From assembly GCF_001618685.1 (NCBI RefSeq), contig NZ_CP014342.1:682001-746000 (forward strand): DNA of 64,000 nucleotides, written 5' to 3'. The notes under the pieces are model-generated. The model was not told the origin of the DNA, did no database searches, and saw nothing but the letters and a program-made list of their open reading frames with translations. The DNA comes from Geobacillus subterraneus. Lineage in GTDB: Bacteria > Bacillota > Bacilli > Bacillales > Anoxybacillaceae. Made by a program: the position numbers and the translations under genes. This document shows, one piece after another, positions 9,456 to 18,878 of this stretch; within the stretch, counting starts at the first letter, position 1, and every line of letters starts with the position of its first letter.

Positions 9456-11654
9456 ATGGCCAATGAACAAGTGCTGACAGCGGAGCAAGTGTTTGAACAG
9501 GCGGGCTGTTATTTGTCGGAACAAGATGTCGCTTTTTTAAAAAAGGCGTATGAATTTGCGAAACACGCCCACCGCGATCAATTTCGGAAGTCGGGCGAAC
9601 CATATATCATCCATCCGATTCAAGTCGCCGGCATTTTGGCTGACTTGAAAATGGATGCGACGACGATCGCCGCCGGGTTTTTGCATGATGTCATCGAAGA
9701 CACCGAGGCGACCAAAGAGGATCTTGAGCGCGAGTTCGGTGCGGACGTGGCGATGCTCGTTGACGGCGTGACGAAGCTTGGCAAAATTAAATATAAGTCG
9801 CAAGAGGAACAACAGGCGGAAAACCACCGGAAAATGTTTTTGGCCATGGCGCAAGATATTCGCGTCATTTTAATTAAGTTGGCCGACCGCTTGCATAACA
9901 TGCGGACGTTAAAACATTTGCCGGCGGAAAAGCAGCGGCGCATCGCCAATGAGACGCTCGAAATTTTCGCCCCGCTCGCTCATCGGCTCGGCATTTCGAA
10001 AATTAAATGGGAGCTTGAGGATACGGCACTTCGTTATTTGAATCCGCAACAATATTACCGCATCGTCAACTTGATGAAGAAAAAGCGGGCCGAACGCGAG
10101 CAATATTTGGAAGAGGTCATCCAGGAAGTGCGTGAACGGCTCAATGAAGTGCACATTCCGTGCGAAATTTCCGGACGTCCGAAACACATTTACAGCATTT
10201 ACCGGAAAATGGTCATGCAAAACAAACAGTTTAACGAGATTTACGATTTGCTCGCCGTCCGCATTATCGTCAACAGCATCAAAGACTGCTATGCGGTGCT
10301 CGGCATTATCCATACGTGCTGGAAGCCGATGCCAGGCCGATTCAAAGATTACATCGCCATGCCGAAGCCGAACATGTACCAGTCGCTCCATACGACGGTC
10401 ATTGGTCCAAAAGGTGAGCCGCTCGAAGTGCAAATCCGCACGTTTGAGATGCACCAGATCGCCGAGTTTGGGATCGCTGCCCATTGGGCGTACAAAGAAG
10501 GAAAGACAGTGAAGCCGAACTCGTTTGAAGAAAAGCTGTCGTGGTTCCGGGAAATTTTAGAATGGCAAAACGACGCCAGCAACGCCGAGGAGTTTATGGA
10601 GTCGCTGAAGATGGATTTGTTTTCCGACATGGTGTTCGTCTTCACGCCAAAGGGCGACGTCATCGAGCTGCCGGCCGGCTCGGTGCCGATCGATTTCGCC
10701 TACCGCATCCATTCGGAAATCGGCAATAAAACGATCGGTGCGAAAGTGAACGGCAAAATGGTGCCGCTTGATTATAAGCTGCAAACGGGCGACATCGTCG
10801 AAATTTTAACGTCGAAACATTCGTACGGACCGAGCCAGGATTGGCTGAAATTGGCGAAAACGTCGCAGGCCCGCAACAAAATCCGCCAGTTTTTCAAAAA
10901 ACAGCAGCGCGAGGAAAACATCGAAAAAGGGAAAGAGATGGTTGAAAAAGAGGTGCGCGGCCTCGGTTTCGAGCCGAAAGAAGTGATGACGGCCGACAAT
11001 GTAAAACGCGTTGCGGAAAAGTTCAATTTCTCGAACGAAGACGATATGTACGCGGCCGTCGGCTATCACGGGATTACGGCGATGCAAATCGCCCACCGGC
11101 TGACGGAAAAATGGCGCAAACAGCGCGACCTCGAAGAGCAGCAGCGCAAGCTGGCCGAAGCGGTCTCAGAAGCGAAGCTGCCGGCCGGCAAAAAGCGCGA
11201 CTGCGGCATTCGCGTCCAAGGGATCGACAACTTGCTCATTCGCCTGTCGCGCTGCTGTAACCCGGTGCCGGGCGATGAAATTATCGGCTTTATCACCCGC
11301 GGGCGCGGCATTTCCGTCCATCGCGCCGACTGTCCGAACGTGCAGGCGGGAGAGGCGGCTGACCGGTTGATTCCGGTTGAATGGGAAAGCGGCACGAACG
11401 GCGAACGCGAGTATAACGTCGACATTGAAATTACCGGCTTTGACCGCCGCGGCTTGCTCAATGAAGTGCTGCAGGCGGTGAACGAGACGCGCACCGACAT
11501 TTCCGCCGTCTCGGGTCGCTCGGATCACCGGCATAAAATCGCGACGATCCATATGACGATCGCCATTCATAACATCAGCCATTTGCAAAAGGTAGTGGAG
11601 CGAATTAAACAAATTCCGGACATTTATTCGGTTCAGCGCCTGATGAACAACTAG
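9456..11654 (+). CDS. relA: bifunctional (p)ppGpp synthetase/hydrolase Rel
   Basis: The 732-residue protein is a full-length Rel. The N-terminal HD hydrolase domain has [18 protein letters not shown] and [11 protein letters not shown]; the synthetase domain has [12 protein letters not shown] and the conserved [23 protein letters not shown] begins near residue 395 ([12 protein letters not shown]); the zinc-finger region has [11 protein letters not shown] and HRADCPN; the ACT domain ends the protein. It makes ppGpp on stalled ribosomes and degrades it, controlling the stringent response. Both catalytic halves look intact. The ATG follows AAAGGTGATC. dtd follows after 22 bases. Confidence 0.96.
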   Translation: MANEQVLTAEQVFEQAGCYLSEQDVAFLKKAYEFAKHAHRDQFRKSGEPYIIHPIQVAGILADLKMDATTIAAGFLHDVIEDTEATKEDLEREFGADVAMLVDGVTKLGKIKYKSQEEQQAENHRKMFLAMAQDIRVILIKLADRLHNMRTLKHLPAEKQRRIANETLEIFAPLAHRLGISKIKWELEDTALRYLNPQQYYRIVNLMKKKRAEREQYLEEVIQEVRERLNEVHIPCEISGRPKHIYSIYRKMVMQNKQFNEIYDLLAVRIIVNSIKDCYAVLGIIHTCWKPMPGRFKDYIAMPKPNMYQSLHTTVIGPKGEPLEVQIRTFEMHQIAEFGIAAHWAYKEGKTVKPNSFEEKLSWFREILEWQNDASNAEEFMESLKMDLFSDMVFVFTPKGDVIELPAGSVPIDFAYRIHSEIGNKTIGAKVNGKMVPLDYKLQTGDIVEILTSKHSYGPSQDWLKLAKTSQARNKIRQFFKKQQREENIEKGKEMVEKEVRGLGFEPKEVMTADNVKRVAEKFNFSNEDDMYAAVGYHGITAMQIAHRLTEKWRKQRDLEEQQRKLAEAVSEAKLPAGKKRDCGIRVQGIDNLLIRLSRCCNPVPGDEIIGFITRGRGISVHRADCPNVQAGEAADRLIPVEWESGTNGEREYNVDIEITGFDRRGLLNEVLQAVNETRTDISAVSGRSDHRHKIATIHMTIAIHNISHLQKVVERIKQIPDIYSVQRLMNN

Positions 11655-11676
11655 GGGTGTCGAAAGGGGGAGGACG

Positions 11677-12135
11677 ATGAGAGCGGTCATCCAGCGGGCG
11701 AAACAGGCGAGCGTCACCGTCAGCGGCGAGGTCGTTGGGGCGATTGACGCCGGGCTTGTCGTGCTGCTTGGCGTCACGCACGATGATACGGAGGATGACG
11801 CCGCCTATTTGGCGGAGAAAATCGCCCATTTACGCATTTTTGAGGATGAAGGCGGAAAAATGAACCGCTCGTTGCTTGAGGTTGGCGGGGCCGTGCTGTC
11901 GGTGTCGCAGTTCACCCTTTACGGCGACTGCCGGAAAGGGCGGCGGCCGAACTTTATGGCAGCGGCGAAACCGGATCGCGCTTTGCCGCTTTACGAGGCG
12001 TTCAACGCCTTCTTGCGCGAAAAAGGCGTCCGGGTCGAAACCGGCGTGTTCGGCGCCATGATGGACGTGTCGCTCATAAACGACGGGCCGGTCACGCTTA
12101 TTATCGACAGCGGCGACAAACCGGGAAACGAATGA
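11677..12135 (+). CDS. dtd: D-aminoacyl-tRNA deacylase
   Basis: The 152-residue protein has both Dtd signatures: SQFTLYGD near residues 77-84 and the Gly-cisPro motif NDGPVT near residues 137-142. Dtd hydrolyses D-aminoacyl-tRNAs and glycyl-tRNA-Ala, a proofreading step after charging. It begins 22 bases after relA behind GAAAGGGGGAGG and is probably in the same transcript. The last codons form the left arm of the terminator at 12121-12153. Confidence 0.95.
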   Translation: MRAVIQRAKQASVTVSGEVVGAIDAGLVVLLGVTHDDTEDDAAYLAEKIAHLRIFEDEGGKMNRSLLEVGGAVLSVSQFTLYGDCRKGRRPNFMAAAKPDRALPLYEAFNAFLREKGVRVETGVFGAMMDVSLINDGPVTLIIDSGDKPGNE

Positions 12136-12153
12136 CGTTTCCCGGTTTTTTTT
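12121..12153 (+). terminator. rho-independent terminator overlapping the dtd stop
   Basis: CCGGGAAACG (12121-12130) and CGTTTCCCGG (12136-12145) form a perfect 10-bp stem with loop AATGA, followed by eight T residues. The left arm is coding sequence and the loop holds the dtd stop codon. Confidence 0.9.
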
Positions 12154-12214
12154 ATTTTCAGCGGAAAATGGGAAAGATGAAAACAGACCGGCGGCGTAGA
12201 AAGGAGGAAGAGCG

Positions 12215-12388
12215 ATGCGGCAAACGGGCAGAAGCGAGCAGGCGCACCGAACAAGCGACGTGCTTTCCGCCGACTTCCATGAATGGATGCGGCTTGAGGC
12301 CGAGTACAGCGCTTTTGAGCTGGCGTCTGAGTTCGGCGTGACGCTAAAAGATATGCAAATGCTGAAAAAACAACGGTTTCGCCCGTGA
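12215..12388 (+). CDS. small HTH-like protein, 57 aa
   Basis: A 57-residue ORF starts at ATG 12215 eight bases after a perfect AAGGAGG. Its C-terminal half (YSAFELASEFGVTLKDMQML) has the spacing of a helix-turn-helix of the sigma-factor region 4 type: a glycine turn between two amphipathic helices, and then a basic tail KKQRFRP. No zinc or catalytic residues are present. I do not recognise a named family member; function is unknown. It follows the dtd terminator by about 60 bases and is alone on its strand before ahpC. The HTH reading is inference from pattern only. Confidence 0.6.
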   Translation: MRQTGRSEQAHRTSDVLSADFHEWMRLEAEYSAFELASEFGVTLKDMQMLKKQRFRP

Positions 12389-12653
12389 ACATGGTCAAGC
12401 GCCGACGCTTCGGACGATGGGACGGCGCCCGGCGTGTGAGTGTTTGGCGGGTCTAGGCTGTATGGCAATCAAATTGGATGACCGGTGCGATGGAGCTCTC
12501 GAGGAGAAGGAAGGATATGCGAAAACTGAATTGGCTGATCCCCTCCCATTTGGGAGCTTCTCAGTCAGGCGATGAGTCCATGTGCATCCTATGGGCGCTC
12601 CGTTCTGCACCCGAAGCCGGATCGGCGTGATGGAAAAATTTTAAGCATATGTG
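12389..12653. other. 265-bp gene-free region with nested stem-loop
   Basis: No convincing gene lies here. Four nested complementary pairs can form one long hairpin on either strand: 12490-12496 with 12597-12603 (ATGGAGC/GCTCCGT), 12513-12516 with 12586-12589, 12535-12538 with 12561-12564 and CTCCC/GGGAG at 12543-12556. On the minus strand the tip reads GAAGCTCCCAAATGGGAG, which resembles the hairpin at the right ends of IS200/IS605-type elements. It may be a mobile-element remnant or an RNA; neither is shown. Confidence 0.3.
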
Positions 12654-12683
12654 TTGACAAAATATATACTTCTATATGATAAT
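12654..12683 (+). promoter_or_regulatory. sigma-A promoter of ahpCF
   Basis: A consensus TTGACA (12654-12659), an 18-base spacer and GATAAT (12678-12683) form a strong promoter in an AT-rich island. The start is expected near 12690, about 55 bases before ahpC. Confidence 0.75.
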
Positions 12684-12691
12684 CAATATCG
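12677..12691 (+). promoter_or_regulatory. candidate Fur/PerR-family operator
   Basis: TGATAAT-C-AATATCG matches 12 of 14 informative positions of the 7-1-7 Fur-family box TGATAATnATTATCA and overlaps the -10 of ahpC. ahpC is a PerR target in Bacillus, so a peroxide- or iron-responsive repressor is the likely binder. The sequence alone cannot separate PerR from Fur. Confidence 0.5.
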
Positions 12692-12743
12692 TATTAAAAT
12701 CATTTTAATTTAAAGACTAGCAATTGCAGGAGGTAGATGAAGA

Positions 12744-13307
12744 ATGTCTCTCGTAGGGAAAAAAGTAGAACCATTCAAAGCACAAGCGTATCACAACGGA
12801 GATTTTGTTGAAGTGACGGAACAAAACTTCCTCGGGAAGTGGAGCATCGTTTGCTTCTATCCGGCCGACTTTACGTTCGTTTGCCCGACGGAGCTCGAGG
12901 ATTTGCAAGATCATTACGCTACGTTTAAAGAACTTGGCGTCGAAGTATATTCGGTTTCGACCGATACGCACTTTACACATAAAGCATGGCATGACACATC
13001 GCCAGCCATCAGCAAAATCGAATATGTCATGATCGGCGACCCTTCGCACCAACTGTCGCGCATGTTTGATGTGCTTGACGAAGAGCAAGGTCTGGCTCAA
13101 CGCGGCACGTTCATCATTGACCCGGACGGTGTCATTCAAGCGGTGGAAATCAACGCCGACGGCATCGGCCGCAAAGCGAGCACGCTGATTGACAAAATCA
13201 AAGCCGCCCAATATGTGCGCAACCATCCGGGGGAAGTGTGCCCGGCGAAATGGCAAGAGGGCGGTGAAACGCTGAAACCGAGCCTTGACCTTGTCGGCAA
13301 AATTTAA
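12744..13307 (+). CDS. ahpC: alkyl hydroperoxide reductase subunit C, 2-Cys peroxiredoxin
   Basis: The 187-residue protein reduces hydrogen peroxide and organic peroxides. The peroxidatic cysteine is in FTFVCPTE (Cys near residue 47) and the resolving cysteine in GEVCPAKW near residue 166, so it is a typical 2-Cys peroxiredoxin of the AhpC/Prx1 type. The start follows GGAGGTAGATGAAGA. AhpF, its reductase, is encoded 14 bases downstream, and a Fur/PerR-like box overlaps the promoter. Confidence 0.96.
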   Translation: MSLVGKKVEPFKAQAYHNGDFVEVTEQNFLGKWSIVCFYPADFTFVCPTELEDLQDHYATFKELGVEVYSVSTDTHFTHKAWHDTSPAISKIEYVMIGDPSHQLSRMFDVLDEEQGLAQRGTFIIDPDGVIQAVEINADGIGRKASTLIDKIKAAQYVRNHPGEVCPAKWQEGGETLKPSLDLVGKI

Positions 13308-13321
13308 GGAGGCTTTTGACC

Positions 13322-14845
13322 ATGCTTGATGCGGACATCAAGGCACAACTCGCCCAGTATTTGCAATTGCTTGAAAATGACATTGTTTTGACGGTAAGCG
13401 CGGGAGACGACAACGTTTCCCGCGATATGCTTGCTTTAGTCGATGAGTTGACGGCCATGTCGCCGAAAATCAAAGTGGAAAAAGCAAAACTTGAACGCAC
13501 GCCGAGCTTCAGCATCAACCGGGTCGGCGAAAACACCGGCGTCACCTTTGCCGGCGTCCCGCTAGGCCATGAGTTTACGTCTTTGGTGCTGGCCCTGCTT
13601 CAAGTGAGCGGCCGGCCGCCAAAAGTGAGCGAGGATGTGGTGCGCCGCATTCAACAAATCCGGGGCAAACATCATTTTGAAACGTACGTGAGCTTAACGT
13701 GCCATAACTGCCCGGATGTCGTTCAAGCGCTTAACATCATGAGCGTGCTGAACCCCGATATTTCGCATACGATGATCGACGGGGCGGCGTTTAAGGACGA
13801 AGTGGAACAAAAAGGCATTATGGCCGTGCCGACCGTCTTTTTAAACGGTGAGATGTTTGCCAGCGGCCGCATGTCGATTGAAGACATTCTCGCCAAACTA
13901 GGAAGCGGGCCGGATGCTGCTTCGTTTGCCGATAAAGACCCGTTTGATGTGCTTGTCATCGGCGGCGGCCCGGCGGGAGCGACAGCTGCCATTTATGCGG
14001 CGCGCAAAGGCATTCACACCGGCATTGTCGCCGACCGCTTCGGCGGACAAATTTTAGATACGCTCGGCATTGAAAACTTCATCAGCGTCAAATATACGGA
14101 AGGACCGAAGCTGGCGGCCAGCATAGAGGAGCATGTCAAACAATACGATGTCGACATCATGATCCAGCGCGCCAAACGGCTTGAGAAAAAAGACTTGATT
14201 GAAGTGGAGCTGGAAAACGGCGCCGTCTTAAAAAGCAAAACGGTCATCCTTTCTACCGGCGCCCGCTGGCGAAATCTCGGCGTGCCGGGCGAGGAAGAGT
14301 TCAAAAACAAAGGCGTCGCCTACTGCCCGCATTGTGACGGTCCGCTGTTTGAAGGCAAGCACGTGGCGGTCATTGGCGGCGGCAACTCCGGCGTGGAAGC
14401 GGCGATTGACCTTGCTGGCATCGCCAAGCATGTGACCGTGCTCGAGTTTGCCCCTGAATTAAAAGCGGATGCTGTTTTGCAGGACCGGCTGTACAGCTTG
14501 CCGAACGTGACGGTCATCAAAAACGCGCAAACGAAAGAAATTACCGGTACAGACAAAGTAAATGGCATTACGTATATAGATCGGGAGACAGGGGAAGAGC
14601 ACCATATCGAGCTGCAAGGCGTATTCGTGCAAATCGGCCTTGTGCCGAATACAGAGTGGCTTGAAGGAACGGTGGAACGGAACCGCATCGGCGAGATCAT
14701 CGTCGATAAACGCGGAGCGACCAATGTCGAAGGCGTCTTTGCCGCGGGCGACTGTACGGACAGCGCCTATAAGCAAATCATTATTTCGATGGGTTCGGGC
14801 GCTACCGCTGCATTGAGCGCGTTTGATTACTTAATTCGCCATTAA
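13322..14845 (+). CDS. ahpF: alkyl hydroperoxide reductase subunit F
   Basis: The 507-residue flavoprotein passes electrons from NADH to AhpC. It has the N-terminal glutaredoxin-like double domain with LTCHNCPDV (redox CxxC), an FAD site [17 protein letters not shown], the thioredoxin-reductase-type disulfide YCPHCDGP, an NAD site [14 protein letters not shown] and the terminal FAD motif [12 protein letters not shown] 13322 is preferred over TTG 13316 because the AAGGAGG at 13306-13312 has normal spacing only to the ATG. A terminator starts at the stop codon. Confidence 0.96.
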   Translation: MLDADIKAQLAQYLQLLENDIVLTVSAGDDNVSRDMLALVDELTAMSPKIKVEKAKLERTPSFSINRVGENTGVTFAGVPLGHEFTSLVLALLQVSGRPPKVSEDVVRRIQQIRGKHHFETYVSLTCHNCPDVVQALNIMSVLNPDISHTMIDGAAFKDEVEQKGIMAVPTVFLNGEMFASGRMSIEDILAKLGSGPDAASFADKDPFDVLVIGGGPAGATAAIYAARKGIHTGIVADRFGGQILDTLGIENFISVKYTEGPKLAASIEEHVKQYDVDIMIQRAKRLEKKDLIEVELENGAVLKSKTVILSTGARWRNLGVPGEEEFKNKGVAYCPHCDGPLFEGKHVAVIGGGNSGVEAAIDLAGIAKHVTVLEFAPELKADAVLQDRLYSLPNVTVIKNAQTKEITGTDKVNGITYIDRETGEEHHIELQGVFVQIGLVPNTEWLEGTVERNRIGEIIVDKRGATNVEGVFAAGDCTDSAYKQIIISMGSGATAALSAFDYLIRH

Positions 14846-14868
14846 GAGAGCCGTTTTCGGCTCTCTTT
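14846..14868 (+). terminator. rho-independent terminator after ahpF
   Basis: GAGAGCCG-TTTT-CGGCTCTC at 14846-14865 followed by TTTAA. The stem begins immediately after the stop codon. Confidence 0.75.
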
Positions 14869-14869
14869 A

Positions 14870-15076
14870 ATAATATTAAAGGATCATCGGTTTCAACCTC
14901 TATGCATGGTATAACCCGCCTTTAGACATGGAATGAGCCGATTGCTTTGATGTAGCCGGCTCTATGATTCCTAGCGAAGGGGAGACATGGAACGTCTCAA
15001 ATCGGGCGCACAGGGCATTTGAAGCCCCGCCTTTAAGCCGGGCGCAGGCAAAGAGCGGTTTCGCAGCAAGGATCGC
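14870..15076. other. gene-free region with repeats and hairpins, possible IS200/IS605-type remnant
   Basis: No intact gene lies here. CCCGCCTTTA occurs at 14915-14924 and 15026-15035, and GACATGGAA at 14925-14933 and 14984-14992. GGAATGAGCCG...CGGCTC..ATTCC (14930-14971) and GAGAC/GTCTC (14982-14998) can fold. The segment at 15021-15044 (GAAGCCCCGCCTTTAAGCC) looks like the 3' hairpin that follows tnpB in IS200/IS605 elements. A 47-codon open frame without a start or ribosome site (GCC after TGA near 14937 to TGA at about 15080) crosses it. This is a suggestion, not an identification. Confidence 0.3.
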
Positions 15077-15105
15077 TTGACAACGCCCGGCTTTCTCCGT
15101 AATAT
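15077..15105 (+). promoter_or_regulatory. sigma-A promoter for hisS-aspS
   Basis: TTGACA (15077-15082), a 17-base spacer and TAATAT (15100-15105). The start near 15112 lies just before the T-box leader. Confidence 0.8.
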
Positions 15106-15112
15106 AAAATTA

Positions 15113-15379
15113 CATTTTCTATACGTGACAACCGATGACGGAGAAAAGTAGTTAAGGCCCACATGGCCAGAGAGGAAACGCCTGAGGCTGTGAGCGTTTC
15201 TCCATGATGGCTTAACGAAAGACACTCCATAGGTTTCCCTTTGAACGCGCTTTGCGCCAGTAAGGGGGAACGCGCGCCACGCGTTAGCGGCGACAAGGGG
15301 AAGCTGTATGCTTCAATTAGGGTGGCACCGCGGGAATCACGCTCTCGTCCCTATCGATGATGGGGACGAGAGCGTTTTT
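15113..15379 (+). ncRNA. T-box riboswitch leader of hisS-aspS
   Basis: The T-box sequence AGGGTGGCACCGCG lies at 15320-15333. Upstream is a T-box stem I: GACGGAG...AGTA at about 15137-15150 on the 5' side, the AGAGAG and GNTG-type motifs near 15170-15190, and GTTAAG/CTTAAC closing the specifier stem. The specifier loop on the 3' side reads GAAAGACACTCC; CAC at 15223-15225 is the likely specifier, a histidine codon, which agrees with hisS. The terminator CGCTCTCGTCCC/GGGACGAGAGCG plus T run is at 15340-15379. Uncharged tRNA-His should stabilise the antiterminator and switch on hisS and aspS. Confidence 0.9.
15340..15379 (+). terminator. T-box terminator of hisS leader
   Basis: A 12-bp stem (15340-15351 with 15363-15374) and TTTTTA. 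Its left arm overlaps the sequence that pairs in the antiterminator with the T-box, as the mechanism requires. Confidence 0.85.
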
Positions 15380-15401
15380 ATTTTGGCAAAGGAGGAAGAG
15401 C

Positions 15402-16685
15402 ATGGCTTTTCAAATTCCGAGAGGGACACAAGATTTGCTGCCGGGTGAAACGGAAAAATGGCAATATGCCGAACAAGTGGCCCGCGACCTTTGCGGGCGG
15501 TATGGCTATGAAGAAATCCGGACGCCGATTTTTGAACATACTGAACTGTTTTTGCGCGGCGTCGGCGATACGACCGATATCGTCCAAAAAGAGATGTACA
15601 CGTTTGAAGACAAAGGCGGCCGTGCGTTGACGCTCCGCCCGGAAGGAACGGCGCCGGTCGTGCGGGCGTTCGTCGAGCATAAGCTGTATGGCAGCCCGAA
15701 CCAGCCGGTCAAGCTGTATTATACCGGACCGATGTTCCGTTATGAGCGGCCGGAAGCCGGGCGGTTCCGCCAATTCGTCCAGTTTGGCGTCGAGGCGATT
15801 GGCAGCAGCGACCCGGCGATTGACGCCGAGGTGATGGCGTTGGCGATGCACATTTATGAGGCGCTCGGGTTAAAACGCATCCGGCTTGTGATCAACAGTT
15901 TAGGCGATTTAGACAGCCGCCGGGCGCACCGCGAAGCGCTCGTCCGCCATTTTTCCGGCCGCATTCATGAACTGTGCCCGGACTGTCAGGCGCGGCTTGA
16001 GACGAATCCGCTCCGCATTCTTGACTGCAAAAAAGACCGCGACCATGAACTGATGGCGTCAGCGCCGTCGATTTTAGACTATTTGAACGACGAGTCGCGC
16101 GCGTATTTTGAGAAAGTGAAGCAATATTTAACGATGCTTGGCATCCCGTTTGTCATCGACGCACGGCTTGTGCGCGGGCTCGATTATTACAACCATACGA
16201 CGTTTGAAATTATGAGCGAGGCCGAAGGGTTCGGCGCGGCGGCGACGCTGTGCGGCGGCGGGCGCTATAACGGGCTCGTGCAAGAGATCGGCGGCCCGGA
16301 AGCGCCGGGCATCGGCTTTGCGCTAAGCATTGAGAGGCTGTTGGCGGCGCTTGAGGCGGAAGGAATCGAACTGCCGATCCGTCAAGGAATCGATTGCTAT
16401 GTTGTCGCTGTCGGCGAACGGGCGAAAGATGAAGCTGTCCGCCTCGTTTACGAATTGCGCCGTGCCGGCCTGCGCGCTGATCAAGACTATTTGGGCCGGA
16501 AACTGAAGGCGCAGTTGAAGGCCGCTGACCGGCTTGGCGCGTCGTTCGTTGCCATCATCGGCGACGAGGAGCTCGAGAAACAGACAGCGGCCGTGAAACA
16601 TATGGCGAGCGGCGAGCAAACCGATGTGCCGCTTGGCGAGTTCGTGTCCTTTTTAACAGAACGGATAAAACGGGAGGAGGAGTAA
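15402..16685 (+). CDS. hisS: histidyl-tRNA synthetase
   Basis: The 427-residue class II synthetase begins [16 protein letters not shown] and contains motif 2 around [20 protein letters not shown], the histidine-specific [14 protein letters not shown] and motif 3 [12 protein letters not shown], followed by the C-terminal anticodon-binding domain. It charges tRNA-His. ATG 15402 is taken because AAAGGAGGAAGAG precedes it and the upstream in-frame start lies inside the leader terminator. aspS follows after four bases, so both are under the T-box. Confidence 0.96.
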   Translation: MAFQIPRGTQDLLPGETEKWQYAEQVARDLCGRYGYEEIRTPIFEHTELFLRGVGDTTDIVQKEMYTFEDKGGRALTLRPEGTAPVVRAFVEHKLYGSPNQPVKLYYTGPMFRYERPEAGRFRQFVQFGVEAIGSSDPAIDAEVMALAMHIYEALGLKRIRLVINSLGDLDSRRAHREALVRHFSGRIHELCPDCQARLETNPLRILDCKKDRDHELMASAPSILDYLNDESRAYFEKVKQYLTMLGIPFVIDARLVRGLDYYNHTTFEIMSEAEGFGAAATLCGGGRYNGLVQEIGGPEAPGIGFALSIERLLAALEAEGIELPIRQGIDCYVVAVGERAKDEAVRLVYELRRAGLRADQDYLGRKLKAQLKAADRLGASFVAIIGDEELEKQTAAVKHMASGEQTDVPLGEFVSFLTERIKREEE

Positions 16686-16689
16686 AAAG

Positions 16690-18462
16690 GTGGAACGGAC
16701 GTATTATTGTGGTGAAGTGCCGGAAACGGCCGTCGGCGAGCGCGTCGTGCTTAAAGGCTGGGTGCAAAAGCGCCGCGACTTAGGCGGGCTCATTTTCATC
16801 GATTTGCGCGACCGGACAGGCATCGTGCAAATCGTCGTCAGCCCGGATGTGTCGGCCGAAGCGCTGGCGGCCGCCGAGCGCGTGCGGAGCGAATATGTGC
16901 TGAGCGTTGAGGGGACGGTTGTTGCCCGCGCGCCGGAGACGGTCAACCCGAACATCGCGACCGGCCGCATCGAAGTGCAGGCGGAACGCATCGACATTAT
17001 CAATGAAGCAAAAACGCCGCCGTTTGCGATCACGGATGACACCGATGCGGCGGAAGACGTGCGTTTGAAATACCGGTATTTGGATTTGCGCCGCCCGGTC
17101 ATGTTTCGAACGCTGGAGCTCCGGCATAGGGTGACGAAAGCGGTGCGCGACTTTTTGAACGGCGAACGCTTTTTGGAAATCGAGACGCCGATGTTGACGA
17201 AAAGCACGCCGGAAGGGGCGCGCGACTATTTAGTGCCGAGCCGCGTCCACCCGGGCGAATTTTACGCCTTGCCGCAGTCGCCGCAAATTTTTAAGCAGCT
17301 GCTGATGGTCGGCGGTTTTGAACGTTATTACCAAATTGCGCGCTGCTTCCGCGATGAAGATTTGCGCGCTGACCGCCAGCCGGAGTTTACGCAAATTGAC
17401 ATGGAAATGTCGTTTATCGATCAAGAAGACATCATCGATTTAACCGAACGGATGATGGCGGCGGTCGTCAAAGCGGCCAAAGGGATTGACATTCCGCGCC
17501 CGTTCCCGCGCATCACGTATGATGAGGCGATGAGCCGTTACGGCTCCGATAAGCCGGATGTGCGCTTTGGCTTGGAACTTGTCGACGTGTCGGAAGCGGT
17601 CCGCGGCTCCGCGTTTCAAGTATTCAGCCGCGCCGTCGAGCAGGGCGGCCAAGTGAAGGCGATCAACGTGAAAGGGGCGGCAAGCCGCTATTCCCGCAAA
17701 GACATTGATGCGTTAGCGGAGTTTGCCGGCCGTTACGGGGCGAAAGGGCTCGCCTGGTTAAAAGTAGAAGGTGATGAGCTGAAAGGGCCGATCGCCAAGT
17801 TTTTCAGCGCTGAGGAGCAAACCGCGCTGCGCCAGCTGCTCGCTGCCGAAAACGGGGATTTGCTTTTGTTTGTCGCCGACCAAAAGGCGGTCGTTACCGC
17901 GGCCCTCGGCGCGCTGCGGCTTCGGCTCGGCAAAGAGCTCGGTTTAATCGATGAAACGAAGCTCGCCTTTTTATGGGTGACGGACTGGCCGCTGTTGGAA
18001 TATGACGAAGAGGAAGGCCGCTATTACGCCGCCCACCATCCGTTTACGATGCCGGCGCGCGACGACATTCCGCTGCTTGAGACCAACCCGGGCGCTGTTC
18101 GCGCGCAGGCGTATGATTTGGTGTTAAACGGCTATGAGCTCGGCGGTGGCTCGCTCCGCATTTTTGAGCGTGATGTGCAAGAAAAAATGTTCCGCGCCTT
18201 AGGATTCAGTGAAGAAGAGGCGCGCCGCCAGTTTGGATTTCTGCTTGAGGCGTTTGAGTACGGCACCCCGCCGCACGGCGGCATCGCGCTTGGCCTCGAC
18301 CGGCTTGTGATGCTCTTAGCCGGGCGCACGAACTTGCGCGATACGATCGCCTTTCCGAAAACGGCGAGCGCCAGCTGCCTGCTCACCGAAGCGCCCGGAC
18401 CGGTCAGCGAAAAACAGCTGGAAGAGCTGCATTTGGCTGTCGTGCTGCCTAACCAGGAATAG
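16690..18462 (+). CDS. aspS: aspartyl-tRNA synthetase
   Basis: The 590-residue protein has the bacterial AspRS layout: an N-terminal OB anticodon-binding domain ([22 protein letters not shown]), motif 2 ([19 protein letters not shown]), a GAD insertion in the middle and motif 3 [13 protein letters not shown]. It starts with GTG four bases after hisS, and the ribosome site lies in the hisS tail (GGGAGGAGG). It is co-transcribed with hisS and therefore regulated by histidine availability. Confidence 0.96.
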   Translation: MERTYYCGEVPETAVGERVVLKGWVQKRRDLGGLIFIDLRDRTGIVQIVVSPDVSAEALAAAERVRSEYVLSVEGTVVARAPETVNPNIATGRIEVQAERIDIINEAKTPPFAITDDTDAAEDVRLKYRYLDLRRPVMFRTLELRHRVTKAVRDFLNGERFLEIETPMLTKSTPEGARDYLVPSRVHPGEFYALPQSPQIFKQLLMVGGFERYYQIARCFRDEDLRADRQPEFTQIDMEMSFIDQEDIIDLTERMMAAVVKAAKGIDIPRPFPRITYDEAMSRYGSDKPDVRFGLELVDVSEAVRGSAFQVFSRAVEQGGQVKAINVKGAASRYSRKDIDALAEFAGRYGAKGLAWLKVEGDELKGPIAKFFSAEEQTALRQLLAAENGDLLLFVADQKAVVTAALGALRLRLGKELGLIDETKLAFLWVTDWPLLEYDEEEGRYYAAHHPFTMPARDDIPLLETNPGAVRAQAYDLVLNGYELGGGSLRIFERDVQEKMFRALGFSEEEARRQFGFLLEAFEYGTPPHGGIALGLDRLVMLLAGRTNLRDTIAFPKTASASCLLTEAPGPVSEKQLEELHLAVVLPNQE

Positions 18463-18497
18463 CCGCTCCGCCGGCAAGGAAACATCGGTGACAGGTG

Positions 18498-18526
18498 TTC
18501 ACAAACGCTGAAAAATATGATACAAT
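18498..18526 (+). promoter_or_regulatory. sigma-A promoter of 6S RNA
   Basis: TTCACA (18498-18503), 17-base spacer, TACAAT (18521-18526), with the start expected near 18533. Confidence 0.75.
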
Positions 18527-18532
18527 GAAAGC

Positions 18533-18745
18533 AACCCACCGTCCTAATGTGTTCGTCGCATCACCCATCGTTTTGACCGAACAGTCAATGATCCGGGAGC
18601 CTGGGGTTTCCAAGCGGCGTGCATGCCCCTTTGTCACAGGGGAAGCGCAAACCTTGGAACAGGGCACCCACCTATGGGAGAGCGGGTTCAAAACGAAGGC
18701 ATCGACGGCACGATTGGGACTGGTATACATAGGAGAATGAAACAA
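18533..18745 (+). ncRNA. bsrA: 6S RNA (6S-1/BsrA type)
   Basis: The region has its own promoter and no protein gene. The 5' GTCCTAAT (18541-18548) pairs with ATTGGGAC (18713-18720) to give the closing stem, and the sequence between can fold back on itself around a large central bulge, as 6S RNA does. GTCCTAATGTGTT resembles the 5' part of B. subtilis 6S-1. Length near 190-200 nt and location between aspS and tcdA are as in B. subtilis. 6S RNA binds sigma-A RNA polymerase in stationary phase by mimicking an open promoter. Exact ends are estimates. Confidence 0.82.
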
Positions 18746-18750
18746 TGATG

Positions 18751-18786
18751 CCCCTATGCCGACAAACGCATAGGGGGTTTTTGTTT
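18751..18786 (+). terminator. rho-independent terminator after 6S RNA
   Basis: CCCCTATGC (18751-18759) pairs with GCATAGGGG (18768-18776), then GTTTTTGTTTT. Confidence 0.88.
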
Positions 18787-18802
18787 TGCCAGCAAAATGC
18801 CG

Positions 18803-18831
18803 TTGCCACATCGGCTAACTTCATGTAGGAT
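18803..18831 (+). promoter_or_regulatory. probable promoter of tcdA
   Basis: TTGCCA (18803-18808), 17-base spacer and TAGGAT (18826-18831), about 48 bases before the tcdA start. Confidence 0.5.
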
Positions 18832-18878
18832 AAAAAGCGGCATAATGATCAATTTCTGAACAAATGGAGAGGAGAACG

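Noticed and set aside
12395-12610. 71-codon minus-strand frame before ahpC
   Set aside because: No ribosome site, and the frame runs through a long inverted repeat; better seen as a structured or decayed non-coding region.
12490-12610. Hammerhead ribozyme, suggested by CGATGAGTCC
   Set aside because: The conserved CUGANGA and GAAA core elements are not in the needed order between three helices.
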